Origin: Streptomyces composti
GTDB taxonomy: Bacteria; Actinomycetota; Actinomycetes; Streptomycetales; Streptomycetaceae
Assembly: GCF_012034205.1 (NCBI RefSeq)
Contig: NZ_JAATEM010000016.1
Span: 62,001-126,000 of the forward strand
Direction: 5' to 3'
DNA length: 64,000 nt
Positions 49,798 through 59,261 of the stretch are shown one piece after another (within the stretch, counting starts at the first letter, position 1; the number at the start of each line of letters is the position of its first letter). The position numbers and the translations under genes are program-made. Under the pieces are notes generated by a model. That model saw only the letters and a list, made by a program, of their open reading frames with translations, did no database searches and was not told where the DNA came from.

Positions 49798-52200
49798 ATG
49801 ACGCATCTCGACGCGGGCACCCAGGCCGACGTCGCACGACCCGGCACCGGATCCACCACCCCGGCGAGCGGACTGACCTCCGCCGAGGTCGCCGAGCGGG
49901 TGGCCCGCGGCCAGGTCAACGACGTACCAGTGCGCAGCAGCCGGTCGCTGACCGACATCGTCCGCGCCAACGTCTTCACCCGCTTCAACGCGATCATCGG
50001 CGTGCTCTGGGTGATCATGCTGGCGGTCGCGCCCATCCAGGACAGCCTGTTCGGCTTCGTGATCCTCGCCAACACCGGCATCGGCATCGTGCAGGAGTGG
50101 CGGGCGAAGAAGACCCTCGACTCGCTGGCGCTGATCGGCGAGGCGCGTCCCACGGTCCGCAGGGACGGCACGGCCACCGAGGTCAGCACCTCCGAGATCG
50201 TGCTCGACGACCTCATAGAGATCGGGCCGGGCGACAAGATCGTCGTCGACGGGGTGTGCGTCGAGACGGACATGCTGGAGATCGACGAGTCGCTGCTCAC
50301 CGGCGAGGCCGACCCGGTGGTCAAGCGTCCCGGCGACCAGGTGCTGTCCGGCAGTTTCGTGGTCGCGGGCGGCGGCGCCTTCCAGGCGACCAAGGTGGGC
50401 CGCGAGGCGTACGCGGCGCAGCTCGCCGAGGAGGCCTCCCGCTTCACCCTGGTCCACTCCGAGCTGCGCTCGGGCATCTCCACGATCCTCAAGTACGTGA
50501 CGTGGATGATGATTCCGACCGCGATCGGTCTGATCGTCAGCCAGCTGGTGGTGAAGGACAACGAGCTGAAGGACTCCATCGCCCGCACCGTCGGCGGCAT
50601 CGTGCCGATGGTCCCGGAAGGGCTGGTGCTGCTCACCTCCATAGCCTTCGCCATCGGCGTGATCCGGCTCGGCCGCAAGCAGTGCCTGGTGCAGGAGCTG
50701 CCCGCCATCGAGGGGCTGGCCCGGGTGGACACGGTGTGCCTGGACAAGACCGGCACCCTGACCGAGGGCGGCATGGACGTCGCCGAGCTGCGGGTCTTCG
50801 AGGGGTTCGAGGAGCCGTACGTGCACCGGGTACTCGGGGCGCTGGGCGCCTCCGACCCCCGCCCCAACGCCTCCCTCCAGGCGATCATCGACCGCTTCCC
50901 GTCCGACGGCGGCTGGCGCTGCACCGAGGCGCTGCCCTTCTCCTCCGCCCGCAAGTACAGCGGGGCGGTGCTCGAGGAGGACGGCGACCGCGGCGAGAGC
51001 GTCACCTGGCTGCTCGGGGCACCCGACGTCCTGCTGCCCGCCCGCCACCCCGCCCTGAACGACACCGACCGCCTCAACCGGCAGGGGCTCAGGGTGCTGC
51101 TGCTGGCCCGCACCGACCGTGCCCTGACCGCGGCGGACGTCGCCGAGGGCGTCCGGCCGGCCGCGCTGGTGGTGCTGGAGCAGCGGCTGCGCCCGGACGC
51201 CGCCGACACCCTGCGCTACTTCGAGGAGCAGAACGTCCGTGCCAAGGTCATCTCCGGCGACAACGCGGTGTCGGTGGGGGCGGTCGCCGCGAAGCTCGGC
51301 CTCGAGGGCAGGACGGTCGACGCGCGCCGGCTGCCCGCCGACCGGGACGAGATGGCCGAGGCGCTGGACGAGGCGACCGTCTTCGGCCGGGTCACCCCGC
51401 AGCAGAAGCGGAACATGGTCGGCGCGCTCCAGTCGCACGGGCACACCGTGGCGATGACCGGCGACGGCGTGAACGACGTGCTGGCGCTGAAGGACGCGGA
51501 CATCGGCGTGGCGATGGGCTCGGGCTCGGAGGCGACCCGGGCCGTCGCGCAGATCGTGCTGCTGAACAACAGCTTCGCCACACTGCCGTCGGTGGTGGCG
51601 GAGGGCCGCCGGGTCATCGGCAACATCACGCGCGTGGCCACGCTGTTCCTGGTGAAGACGGTCTACTCGGTGCTGCTGGCCATCCTGGTGGTCTGCTCCC
51701 AGGTGGAGTACCCGTTCCTGCCCCGCCACCTGACCCTGCTGTCCACGCTGACCATCGGCGTCCCCGCCTTCTTCCTGGCCCTCGCCCCCAACCGCGAGCG
51801 GGCCCGCCCCCACTTCGTCCGCCGGGTCATGCGGTACGCCGTGCCCGGCGGCGCACTGGCCGCGCTCGCCACCTTCGCGACCTATCTGCTGGCCCGCTCC
51901 CACTACTCCGGCGAGGGCGCGCTGGAGGCCGAGACCAGCGCGGCGACCCTGACCCTCTTCCTCATCTCCATCTGGGTCCTGGCGGTCATCGCCCGCCCCT
52001 ACACCTGGTGGCGGATCGCCCTGGTCGCGGCGATGGCGGGAGCCTTCCTGCTGGTGCTCGCGGTGCCCTGGCTGCAGGAGTTCTTCGCCCTGAGGCTGGT
52101 CGGCATGACGCTGCCGTGGATCGCGGTGGGCGTGGCCGTCGTGGCGGCGGTCGCCCTGGAGTTCCTGTGGAAGTGGGTGGACCGCCGCTTCCCCGCCTGA
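49798..52200 (+). CDS. P-type cation ATPase (CtpE-like)
   Basis: An 800-residue P-type ATPase. The TGE loop is in ESLLTGEADPVVKRPGDQVL. The phosphorylated Asp is in VCLDKTGTLTEGGMDVAEL, around residue 316. The hinge GDGVND is around 556-561 (AMTGDGVNDVLALKDADIGV). The M4 motif is GGIVPMVPEGLVLLTSIAFA. The PEGL motif, lack of a heavy-metal-binding domain and compact size match mycobacterial CtpE, a calcium uptake ATPase, better than heavy-metal or Kdp pumps. About ten helices are present. ATG 49798 is leaderless. A strong terminator follows. Confidence 0.92.
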   Translation: MTHLDAGTQADVARPGTGSTTPASGLTSAEVAERVARGQVNDVPVRSSRSLTDIVRANVFTRFNAIIGVLWVIMLAVAPIQDSLFGFVILANTGIGIVQEWRAKKTLDSLALIGEARPTVRRDGTATEVSTSEIVLDDLIEIGPGDKIVVDGVCVETDMLEIDESLLTGEADPVVKRPGDQVLSGSFVVAGGGAFQATKVGREAYAAQLAEEASRFTLVHSELRSGISTILKYVTWMMIPTAIGLIVSQLVVKDNELKDSIARTVGGIVPMVPEGLVLLTSIAFAIGVIRLGRKQCLVQELPAIEGLARVDTVCLDKTGTLTEGGMDVAELRVFEGFEEPYVHRVLGALGASDPRPNASLQAIIDRFPSDGGWRCTEALPFSSARKYSGAVLEEDGDRGESVTWLLGAPDVLLPARHPALNDTDRLNRQGLRVLLLARTDRALTAADVAEGVRPAALVVLEQRLRPDAADTLRYFEEQNVRAKVISGDNAVSVGAVAAKLGLEGRTVDARRLPADRDEMAEALDEATVFGRVTPQQKRNMVGALQSHGHTVAMTGDGVNDVLALKDADIGVAMGSGSEATRAVAQIVLLNNSFATLPSVVAEGRRVIGNITRVATLFLVKTVYSVLLAILVVCSQVEYPFLPRHLTLLSTLTIGVPAFFLALAPNRERARPHFVRRVMRYAVPGGALAALATFATYLLARSHYSGEGALEAETSAATLTLFLISIWVLAVIARPYTWWRIALVAAMAGAFLLVLAVPWLQEFFALRLVGMTLPWIAVGVAVVAAVALEFLWKWVDRRFPA

Positions 52201-52242
52201 TCCCGGTCGGACCGCGGCCCGCGTCGGCATCCGGGTGGCGGT

Positions 52243-52277
52243 GAGGGGCGCCGCCGGTGTTCACGGCGGCGCCCCTC
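52243..52277. terminator. Bidirectional terminator after the P-type ATPase gene
   Basis: Perfect 14-bp arms GAGGGGCGCCGCCG / CGGCGGCGCCCCTC with a 7-nt loop, lying between two convergent genes. Confidence 0.85.
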
Positions 52278-52290
52278 GTTCGTTCCGGCC

Positions 52291-55200
52291 TCAGTCGAAC
52301 CAGCGGTCGCGGGCCAGTTCCTCCGTGCGGGACGGGTCTTCCAGGAGGGCTGCCACCTCGAAGCGGCGGGGCCACTGCCCCGCGGCCCAGGCGAGGCCGG
52401 CGGCGACGCCCTCGAGGGTGGCGGCGTGCACGACGCCGTCGTCGGTGAGGCGCCAGTCGATCTCGACGCCGTCGACGACGAGTTCCTCGTGCTCCACGTA
52501 GCTGGAGGGCGTGCGCGGGCCGAGGAGGACGCGGACGGAGTCCGGGACCTCGTGCTCGGTGCCCTTGCTGTGCACCTCGCCGGTGACGGACTCGCTCAGG
52601 CGGCGCACCTGGAAGAGCTCGGCGAGTTCGGCGGCGCGGGCCGGGCGGACCGGGAGAAGCGGGACGCCCTCGGTGAAGGGCAGCAGGTCGGGCGAGTCGA
52701 CGACCACCGCGTCGGCCGCGTCCACGACCCGGACCTCCCCGTCGACGACCGCGCGCAGCTCGTCCGGCAGGGTCACCTGCTCGGGGTCCAGGTCGGCCAA
52801 CGCGGTGTACAGGGCGTGCAGTTGAGGTGCGGTGACCTCGCGGTCGGGGTCGGCGAGGCGGTCGAGGAGTTCGGCCGCGCCGCCCGGCTCGTCGAGCAGG
52901 GCGGCCACGGAGGTGCGCACGCCGAGTGCGCGCAGTACCTGTTCGTCGTCGAAGCCGGTGGCGTCGGCCTCGTCGTAGAGCCCCCGCAGCAGCAGGTCGC
53001 CGCCGGCGGCGCGCAGTCCAGCCGGGCGGCGTCCGTCGAGCACGGGGTGGCCGCGCAGCCACCAGGCGGTGTAGGGCCGCACGACCTCGTGGGTGCCGTC
53101 CGGCAGCAGGATCCGCACCGGCTGGATGAGCGCGTCCCGCAGCGGCGGCCGGGACAGCAGGGCCAGGGCGCGCGGCCACTGGTCGTCGTCGACCAGGTCC
53201 AGGTCGCGGACGGCGACGATCTCGGTGGCGACCGGCGGCACAGGGGTGTCGGGGAAGCGGTCGAGGATGTCCTCGCACCACACGTCCACCGCGTCCAGCA
53301 GCCCGGCGTCGTCCGGCTCGGGGTAGTCGCCCTCGCGCGGCTCGAGTTCGTCGGGGTCGAGGACGACGTCGGTGGCGCGGATCAGGGTGAAGTTCACCAG
53401 GACGCCGCAGGCGGCCAGCGGCTGCTCGCCCCACCGTTCGGCCAGCTCGGCGTCGACGGCGGCGAGTTCGCCCTCGCGCATCACGGAGGCGAACGGGCCG
53501 CCGGGGAAGACCAGTTCGCAGGCGGGGGACAGCTCGCCGTCCTCGTCGGGCAGCGCCAGGGCGCCCAGCCAGGGCTCGTCGCCGGGCTCGAGACCCGCGT
53601 CGCGCACCAGGCCGAGCACGGTGTCGGCCAGCTCCTCGGCGTCGAGACCGTCCTCCTCCCAGTTCAGCGGCCCCTCGTCGTCCAGCGAGGCGGCGACGGC
53701 GGCCCGCACCTGCGGGGTGGTGAGCACGGCGCGCGGGGTCGCCGGGAGCGCGCCCAGCTTCTCCAGCAGGGGGTGGGCGGCGTCCGGGTGGGCGACCTTC
53801 AGGCCGAGCCGGCCCAGCACCTCCGGGTCGATCCGGGCGGCGTCCGGGCCCGGCAGCAGCACCTGTCGCGGCCCGATGGTGGTGCGCCCGTCGGCGAGCG
53901 GCACCGGAAGCCCCGACAGCCGGTCGGGGTCGACACCGGCGAGGCTCTCGTAGAGCTGCCGCCACCAGTCGGGAGCCTTCTCCAGGCCGGCCAGCCGGTC
54001 GATCGCGTCGGTGAGCGGGACGCGGGCGACGCCGAGCGTGCGCAGCTCCACCCGCCGCTCCAGACCGGCGGGCAGCAGCGTCGGCAGCACCTGGGCCAGC
54101 ACCCGTACGGTGTCCGCCCCCGCGCCCTCGACGATCTCGGCGTCCCGCGGCCGCAGCGCCTCCGGCAGTTCGCCGTCGTCGCCCTCGCCGCGCGGGGCGG
54201 CCGGCGGCAGGAACGCGGTGCGCGGCAGCCGCTCCAGGATGGCCCGGCGCAGCGCCCCGTCCAGCTCGCCCTTGCCGAGGGGGCCGGGCACCAGGCCGAT
54301 GATCCCGGTGGTCACGGGCCGCCACTCGGCGAGGAGTTCGGCGTAGGCGTCGGCGGCGCGCTCGACCAGGAAGTCGGTGAGCGGGCCGGGGGCGGCGTGC
54401 CGCCGGGTGGAGTCGAGCGGGAAGGAGGCGATCAGCAGGGCCGGGATGCCGAGCGGCTCGTCGCTGGGCGTGGGGGCGTGCAGGACGGGGCTGGTGCGGG
54501 GCCGGCCGGGGCCGCCGTCGGGTTCGGCGGGGACGGCCCAGGTCACGGACCAGTGCGGGCGCAGCCGCTCCTCGACGGGCCGGTCGGCGAGCAGTTCGGG
54601 GGCGGTCGGGCCGTGCGCGGTGGCGGTGCGCCACCGGGTGGTCCCGTCCCTGGAGTCCTCCACGACGGTGAGACCGGCCTCGGTGCGCCGCCGCAGGGTG
54701 CGGGGCTGGTCGTCACCGGCCTCGATGACGACCTCCTCGAGGCCGGGCAGGGTGAGCAGCAGCGCGTCGTCGACGGCGTGCAGCAGACGCTCGGCGAGGT
54801 CGGTGGCCGCGGCGTCGCGCAGCGGCAGGATGACGGCGGTGTCGTACGGGGCGGGCGGGATGCCCTCGGCGGCGAAGGGCAGCCGCAGCAGGGGCACATG
54901 ACCGTCACGGCGCCGGATCTCGTCGCCCAGGCCGGGGCTGTGCCGGGCGGTCTCCTGGGCCAGCTCCCGCGCCTCCGCGAGGGACCAGCGCACGCCGCCG
55001 TGCCGGCCGACGACGGCGGGCTCGTCGGAGACGGCGAGCACGGCGGCGAAGCCGACGCCGAACCGTCCCACGGCCCGCTCCGGTTCGTCCCGCTTGGCGG
55101 AGGCGCGCAGCGTGGACAGCGACTCGACACCGGCGGCGTCCAGCGGGGCGCCGGTGTTGGCGGCGACCAGTACACCGTCCCGCAGGGTCAGCCGGAGCCG

Positions 55201-55419
55201 GCCCGGTACTCCGGCGCGGGCGGCGGCGTCGGCGGCGTTCTGTGCGAGCTCGACGACGAGCCGGTCCCGGTAGCCGCCGAGGACCAGGTCCTCCTCGGCG
55301 TTGGCGTCCTCCCGGAACCGCGCGGGGCTGGTGGCCCAGGCGTCCAGCACCCCTCGCCGCAACCGGGCCGTCCCGAACGGATCGGCCCCCTCTGCGGCGG
55401 GCCGCACGAACATGCTCAC
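52291..55419 (-). CDS. Large sacsin/Hsp90-type ATP-binding protein
   Basis: A 1042-residue soluble protein. The N-terminus is a Bergerat (GHKL) ATPase like the sacsin repeat and Hsp90. The helix-1 motif is Glu57-Asn61-Asp64 in RLVVELAQNAADAAARAGVP. The ANTGAPLDAAGVESL segment replaces DxGxG, and the lid glycines are in ERAVGRFGVGFAAVLAV (118-124). The remaining 800 residues are acidic, with no recognisable enzyme motif, and may bind client proteins. GTG 55419 follows GGAGGAGAG at ideal spacing. It is not in an operon. By fold it may be a chaperone-like or conflict-related ATPase; the real role is unknown. Confidence 0.88.
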   Translation of the reverse strand: MSMFVRPAAEGADPFGTARLRRGVLDAWATSPARFREDANAEEDLVLGGYRDRLVVELAQNAADAAARAGVPGRLRLTLRDGVLVAANTGAPLDAAGVESLSTLRASAKRDEPERAVGRFGVGFAAVLAVSDEPAVVGRHGGVRWSLAEARELAQETARHSPGLGDEIRRRDGHVPLLRLPFAAEGIPPAPYDTAVILPLRDAAATDLAERLLHAVDDALLLTLPGLEEVVIEAGDDQPRTLRRRTEAGLTVVEDSRDGTTRWRTATAHGPTAPELLADRPVEERLRPHWSVTWAVPAEPDGGPGRPRTSPVLHAPTPSDEPLGIPALLIASFPLDSTRRHAAPGPLTDFLVERAADAYAELLAEWRPVTTGIIGLVPGPLGKGELDGALRRAILERLPRTAFLPPAAPRGEGDDGELPEALRPRDAEIVEGAGADTVRVLAQVLPTLLPAGLERRVELRTLGVARVPLTDAIDRLAGLEKAPDWWRQLYESLAGVDPDRLSGLPVPLADGRTTIGPRQVLLPGPDAARIDPEVLGRLGLKVAHPDAAHPLLEKLGALPATPRAVLTTPQVRAAVAASLDDEGPLNWEEDGLDAEELADTVLGLVRDAGLEPGDEPWLGALALPDEDGELSPACELVFPGGPFASVMREGELAAVDAELAERWGEQPLAACGVLVNFTLIRATDVVLDPDELEPREGDYPEPDDAGLLDAVDVWCEDILDRFPDTPVPPVATEIVAVRDLDLVDDDQWPRALALLSRPPLRDALIQPVRILLPDGTHEVVRPYTAWWLRGHPVLDGRRPAGLRAAGGDLLLRGLYDEADATGFDDEQVLRALGVRTSVAALLDEPGGAAELLDRLADPDREVTAPQLHALYTALADLDPEQVTLPDELRAVVDGEVRVVDAADAVVVDSPDLLPFTEGVPLLPVRPARAAELAELFQVRRLSESVTGEVHSKGTEHEVPDSVRVLLGPRTPSSYVEHEELVVDGVEIDWRLTDDGVVHAATLEGVAAGLAWAAGQWPRRFEVAALLEDPSRTEELARDRWFD

Positions 55420-55673
55420 GTTGATCTCTCCTCCGGGGCCCACATCGGCGCGTGTGGTCGAAGGTACCGCCCCGGCGACCACACCCACCAAGATCCGCGG
55501 GGCAGCCGGACGGGCGAGCACCCCTGCCGGGTCCGCCCTGGTGGCCGCCGGGCCCGGCGAGCACCCCTCACTCGCACGGGTGAACCTCCCGCGATCCCCC
55601 GCACACCACCCCGGACAACTCCCCTACGCTCGCGCCGAGTTCCCCCTGGCATATGCAATAGGCAAGGAAGCGC

Positions 55674-56734
55674 ATGGTCGGCCCACCGCACGAAGCGACG
55701 CATCGCGTCTTCCAGCACGACCCCGGCCTCTTCAGCCGTGTCTCGCGCTTCCTGGGTGTCGACATGCCACCTCCGGTGGGCGCCGCGATCCTCCCCACCG
55801 ACCTCACCGAGGCGAGCCCCGTCGAACGCCGGGTGGACACGCTCCTTCGCCTGGAGACCGCCGAGCAGGGATCCTTCCTCCTGGCCGTCGAGGCCCAGGG
55901 GAAGAAGCACCCGGAGAAGCAGGCGAGCTGGGCCTACTACGTCTCGTACCTGTGGACGAAGTACCGGCTGCCCACCGCCCTCCTGGTGGTCTGCCAGGAC
56001 CACACCACCGCCAAGTGGGCCGGACAGCAGGTCAGCAGCGGGCCCGCCCAGGTGCCCACGCTCACCCTGCGCCCCCTGGTCGCCGGCCCGCACAACATGC
56101 CGGTCATCACCGACCCGGAGGAAGCCCGCGCCGATCTCGTCCTGACCAGCCTGTCGGCCATCACGCACGCCGCCGAACCGGCCGTCAACGGGATACTGAA
56201 GGCCCTGTCCGCAGGGTTGCAGAACGCGCCGGAGGCCGTCGCGGATCCCATCATCGAATTCACCGCTCAAGGCCTGGCAGAAGCCCGGCCAAGGATCTCT
56301 GGAGGAACCTGGTGGCCGTGGACCTGTCCTTCTACAAGTCGTACATCGCCGAGGAGATCCGCGAGGAAGGACGCACCGAGGGACGCGCCCAGGATGTCCT
56401 GCTCGTCCTCGAGCAGCGCGGTCTCGACATCCCCGACGCCGTACGCAGCCGCGTCCTGGACTGCCACGACCCCGAGATTTTCCGCCAATGGCTCGCACGA
56501 GCGGTGACCGCGGCCGAGGCGGAGGGAATCTTCGGGACGAGTGAGCCTGCGCCCCGGGGCGGCTACGAGTGGCCCAGTTCCGCCGAGTCCTCGTCCTGCG
56601 TGGCGGGGACGGAGCCGGAGTCGGGGGACGGGCGGAGGGGGAAGGGGTCGATCCGGGTCTCGTCGATGACCGGCGGGGCCGGGCGGGGCGGCTTCGGCAT
56701 GACCGCCGCCTCGGAGTGGCCGCCGCAGCCGTAG
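55674..56734 (+). pseudogene. Rpn/PD-(D/E)XK nuclease-like gene with a single-base frameshift
   Basis: The first frame from ATG 55674 (AAGGAAG upstream) encodes a PD-(D/E)XK-type protein with RRVDTLLRLETAEQGSFLLA and VEAQGKKHPEKQASWAYYVS. It should continue past about 56280 with AKDLWRNLVAVDLSFYKSYI and AEEIREEGRTEGRAQDVLLV, but that text is in another frame; one base is missing in GAAGCCCGGCC. The unshifted frame ends at 56507. The shifted frame runs on to 56734 over the 3' end of the DUF3027 gene. Homologues resemble the Rpn recombination-promoting nuclease/putative transposase group. It is probably inactive unless a -1 shift occurs. Confidence 0.7.
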
Positions 56735-57483
56735 GCGAGGGAGACCACGCGGCCGTCGGCCGGGGAGTACTCGTTGGCGCAGATGCCGAAGGCCTGGCCG
56801 AGGGAGCCGCCGATGGGGACGAGGAAGCCGCAGCTGACACAGGAGGCGGGGGCCGCCTGGGCCATCGGGGTCTTGGGGCCGAAGGCCTCCTCCCAGCGGT
56901 CGGCCGCGCTGTGCAGGCCGTAGCGGGACAGGACGCGGGCGCGGCCCATGCCCAGTTCCTCGGCGACCGCGGCGATGGACCCGCGCGCCGGGGCGGGCTG
57001 GTGCGCGGGCGTGCCCGGGGTGACCTCCGCGTCCTCCGCCTCGGCCAGGTCGGCGAACTCCCCGGAGAGCACCGAGTTGGGCGGGACCTCGTCCACGCCC
57101 GTGTAGCCGGGCTCGAGCCGCAGGTCCTCCGCGTCGGTGGGGAGCAGGTCGCCGGGGCCGAGATCGCCGGGGCGCAGCCGCTCGCTCCACGGCACCCACT
57201 CGGGTGCGAGCAGCGCGTCGGGGCCGGGCAGCAGCACCGCCTCGTCCACCGTGACGATCCTGGCGCGGGAGGCGCGGGCGACGGTGACGGCCCAGCGCCA
57301 GCCGCGGTAGCCGAGTTCCTTGCACTCGAAGAAGTGCGTGACGACCCGGTCGCCCTCGGAGACACAGCCTTCGTACTCGCCCACGACCCCGGGCGCGGCG
57401 GCTTCCTCGGCTGCGGCGCGCGCGAGGTCGACCGCCTCGGCGCACAGACGGTCGGGGGTCCGGCTTCGCGTTGCTGCGCTCAC
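56563..57483 (-). CDS. DUF3027 zinc-ribbon-like protein
   Basis: A 306-residue actinobacterial DUF3027 protein. The N-terminal part has DRVVTHFFECKELGYRGWRW, AVTVARASRARIVTVDEAVL and LLPGPDALLAPEWVPWSERL. The C-terminal part has a likely metal site with CVSCGFLVPIGGSLGQAFGI, then CANEYSP and YGCGGHSE (four cysteines and a His). A predicted regulator-like helix (VAEELGMGRARVLSRYGL) lies in the middle. The function is unknown. GTG 57483 follows GGAGAGAAG. Its 3' end overlaps the frameshifted nuclease-like frame on the opposite strand. Confidence 0.9.
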   Translation of the reverse strand: MSAATRSRTPDRLCAEAVDLARAAAEEAAAPGVVGEYEGCVSEGDRVVTHFFECKELGYRGWRWAVTVARASRARIVTVDEAVLLPGPDALLAPEWVPWSERLRPGDLGPGDLLPTDAEDLRLEPGYTGVDEVPPNSVLSGEFADLAEAEDAEVTPGTPAHQPAPARGSIAAVAEELGMGRARVLSRYGLHSAADRWEEAFGPKTPMAQAAPASCVSCGFLVPIGGSLGQAFGICANEYSPADGRVVSLAYGCGGHSEAAVMPKPPRPAPPVIDETRIDPFPLRPSPDSGSVPATQDEDSAELGHS

Positions 57484-57787
57484 AGGTATCGCTTCTCTCC
57501 TACGCCGTCTCACGAGTGCGCCGCTCAAGCGCGGGGGGCGGACGGAGCGGACCGCTGGACCGCGTCGACATCCGCGCCGAATCGTGCTCGGGCGCGCCTC
57601 CATCCATTCTGCGGGATGGCTGAGATACGCACGCTACCTTCTCGCGTCCGCTGGGCCTACACCGACGGTTGATCTCGCCGTCCCGCGCGCCGCCGTCCGC
57701 CTCCGCCGTTGCGCCGGACAGCCCCACCGCCGCCGCGTCCGGGCCGACGGAGCACTAGAGAGCGCCGCGACGGGGCACTATGGCGTC
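57484..57787. other. Divergent spacer between DUF3027 and MFS genes
   Basis: No gene was seen. It ends in CACTAT 6 nt before the MFS start, a probable leaderless promoter. Confidence 0.4.
57776..57781 (+). promoter_or_regulatory. -10 box of leaderless MFS promoter
   Basis: CACTAT lies 6 nt before GTG 57788, with no ribosome binding site. Confidence 0.45.
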
Positions 57788-59197
57788 GTGGCTACCGCGA
57801 GGACACCCCGGGGCGCCACCGGGAGCGGTGGGCCGGAAGGGGTCAAGGCAAGGCGGGCGGGCCGTCTCCGTGCGGTCGGCCGCGCGCTGCATCTCCCGTT
57901 CACCGGGGCCGCGCGCGGGATCCGCAAGGCCACCCATGCGCACGGCGCCGGGGAGTCCGGCCTCGGCAAGCTGATCGAGCTGCACGGCGTGAACGGCGCC
58001 GGCGACGTGATGATCACCGTGGCGCTCGCGTCGACCGTCTTCTTCTCCGTGCCGACGGACGAGGCCCGCGGGCGGGTCGCCCTCTACCTCGCCATCACCA
58101 TGCTGCCCTTCACCCTGCTCGCCCCGGTCGTCGGCCCGCTGCTCGACCGGCTGCCGCACGGCCGCCGCGCGGCGATGGCCGGCGCGATGCTCGCCCGGGC
58201 GCTGCTGGCGCTGGTGCTGTCCGGGGCGGTCGTCAGCGGCAGCCTCCAGCTGTATCCGGCGGCGCTCGGCGTGCTGGTCGCCTCCAAGGCGTACGGGGTG
58301 GTCAGGAGCGCGGTCGTGCCGAGGCTGCTGCCGCCCACGTTCTCCCTGGTCAAGGCGAACTCGCGGGTCACCCTCGGCGGGCTGCTCGCCACCGGGATCG
58401 CCGCGCCGATCGGCGCCGGGCTGCAGCAGATCGGGCCTCGCTGGCCGCTCTACGGCGCGTTTGTGATCTTCGTCGCGGGGACGGTGCTGTCGTTCACCCT
58501 GCCGCCGAAGGTGGACTCCGCCAAGGGCGAGGACACCGCCCTGCTCGCCGCGGACGCCCGGCATCTGCACGGACCGCACCTGAAGCCGGTCAAGCGGCCG
58601 GGGCTGCGCACGGTCGGCCCGGCCGTCATCAACGCGCTCGGCGCCAACGCCTCGATCCGCTGCCTCACCGGCTTTCTGATCTTCTTCCTGGCGTTCCTGC
58701 TGCGCGAGCATCCGATGACCGGTCAGAGTGCCGCCGTGTCGCTGGGGATAGTGGGCGTGGCGGCAGGCACCGGCAACGCGCTCGGCACGGCGGTCGGCGC
58801 CTGGCTGAGATCGCGCGCCCCGGAGATCATCATCGTCACCGTGGTGGCCTGCGTCGCGGGGGCCGCGATCACCGCCGCGGTGTTCTTCGGCGCGTTCCTG
58901 GTCGCCTGTCTCGCCGCGATCGCCGGGTTCGCGCAGGCGCTGGCCAAGCTGTCCCTGGACGCGCTGATCCAGCGGGACGTGCCGGAGCTGGTGCGCACCT
59001 CGGCGTTCGCCCGCTCCGAGACGACGCTGCAGATGTCGTGGGTGCTGGGCGGCGCCATCGGCATCCTCATGCCGCTGATCGGCCCGCTGGGCCTCGCGGT
59101 CGGCGCGGGGATCGTCGGCACGGGCTGGCTGCTCACCGTCCGGGCGCTGATCGGTTCGGCCCGGCACGGGGGTACCCGGCGGGCGCGAGTGGCGTAA
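57788..59197 (+). CDS. MFS transporter-like membrane protein
   Basis: A 469-residue membrane protein of the major facilitator fold. A basic cytoplasmic N-terminus of about 55 residues precedes the helices. Helix regions include GAGDVMITVALASTVFFSVP, LYLAITMLPFTLLAPVVGPL and WVLGGAIGILMPLIGPLGLA; a loop LLDRLPHGRRAAMAGAMLAR stands at the usual motif A position. GTG 57788 is chosen from the leaderless -10 box; the long upstream frame is the shadow of DUF3027. The substrate is unknown. It is followed 64 nt later by the DUF2771 lipoprotein gene, which has its own promoter. Confidence 0.88.
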   Translation: MATARTPRGATGSGGPEGVKARRAGRLRAVGRALHLPFTGAARGIRKATHAHGAGESGLGKLIELHGVNGAGDVMITVALASTVFFSVPTDEARGRVALYLAITMLPFTLLAPVVGPLLDRLPHGRRAAMAGAMLARALLALVLSGAVVSGSLQLYPAALGVLVASKAYGVVRSAVVPRLLPPTFSLVKANSRVTLGGLLATGIAAPIGAGLQQIGPRWPLYGAFVIFVAGTVLSFTLPPKVDSAKGEDTALLAADARHLHGPHLKPVKRPGLRTVGPAVINALGANASIRCLTGFLIFFLAFLLREHPMTGQSAAVSLGIVGVAAGTGNALGTAVGAWLRSRAPEIIIVTVVACVAGAAITAAVFFGAFLVACLAAIAGFAQALAKLSLDALIQRDVPELVRTSAFARSETTLQMSWVLGGAIGILMPLIGPLGLAVGAGIVGTGWLLTVRALIGSARHGGTRRARVA

Positions 59198-59248
59198 CGC
59201 TCCGGCCACGCCGCACCCCCGCGTGGGAAGCGGACCGGATGCGCCCTA

Positions 59249-59254
59249 TAGCCT
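59249..59254 (+). promoter_or_regulatory. -10 box of leaderless DUF2771-gene promoter
   Basis: TAGCCT lies 7 nt before ATG 59262, with no ribosome binding site. Confidence 0.55.
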
Positions 59255-59261
59255 TCGTGCC

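Noticed and set aside
52426-56145. 1239-residue open frame on the plus strand
   Set aside because: It is antisense to the sacsin-like gene, has Gly/Arg/Gln-rich low-complexity text with no family, and the opposite frame has clear ATPase motifs.
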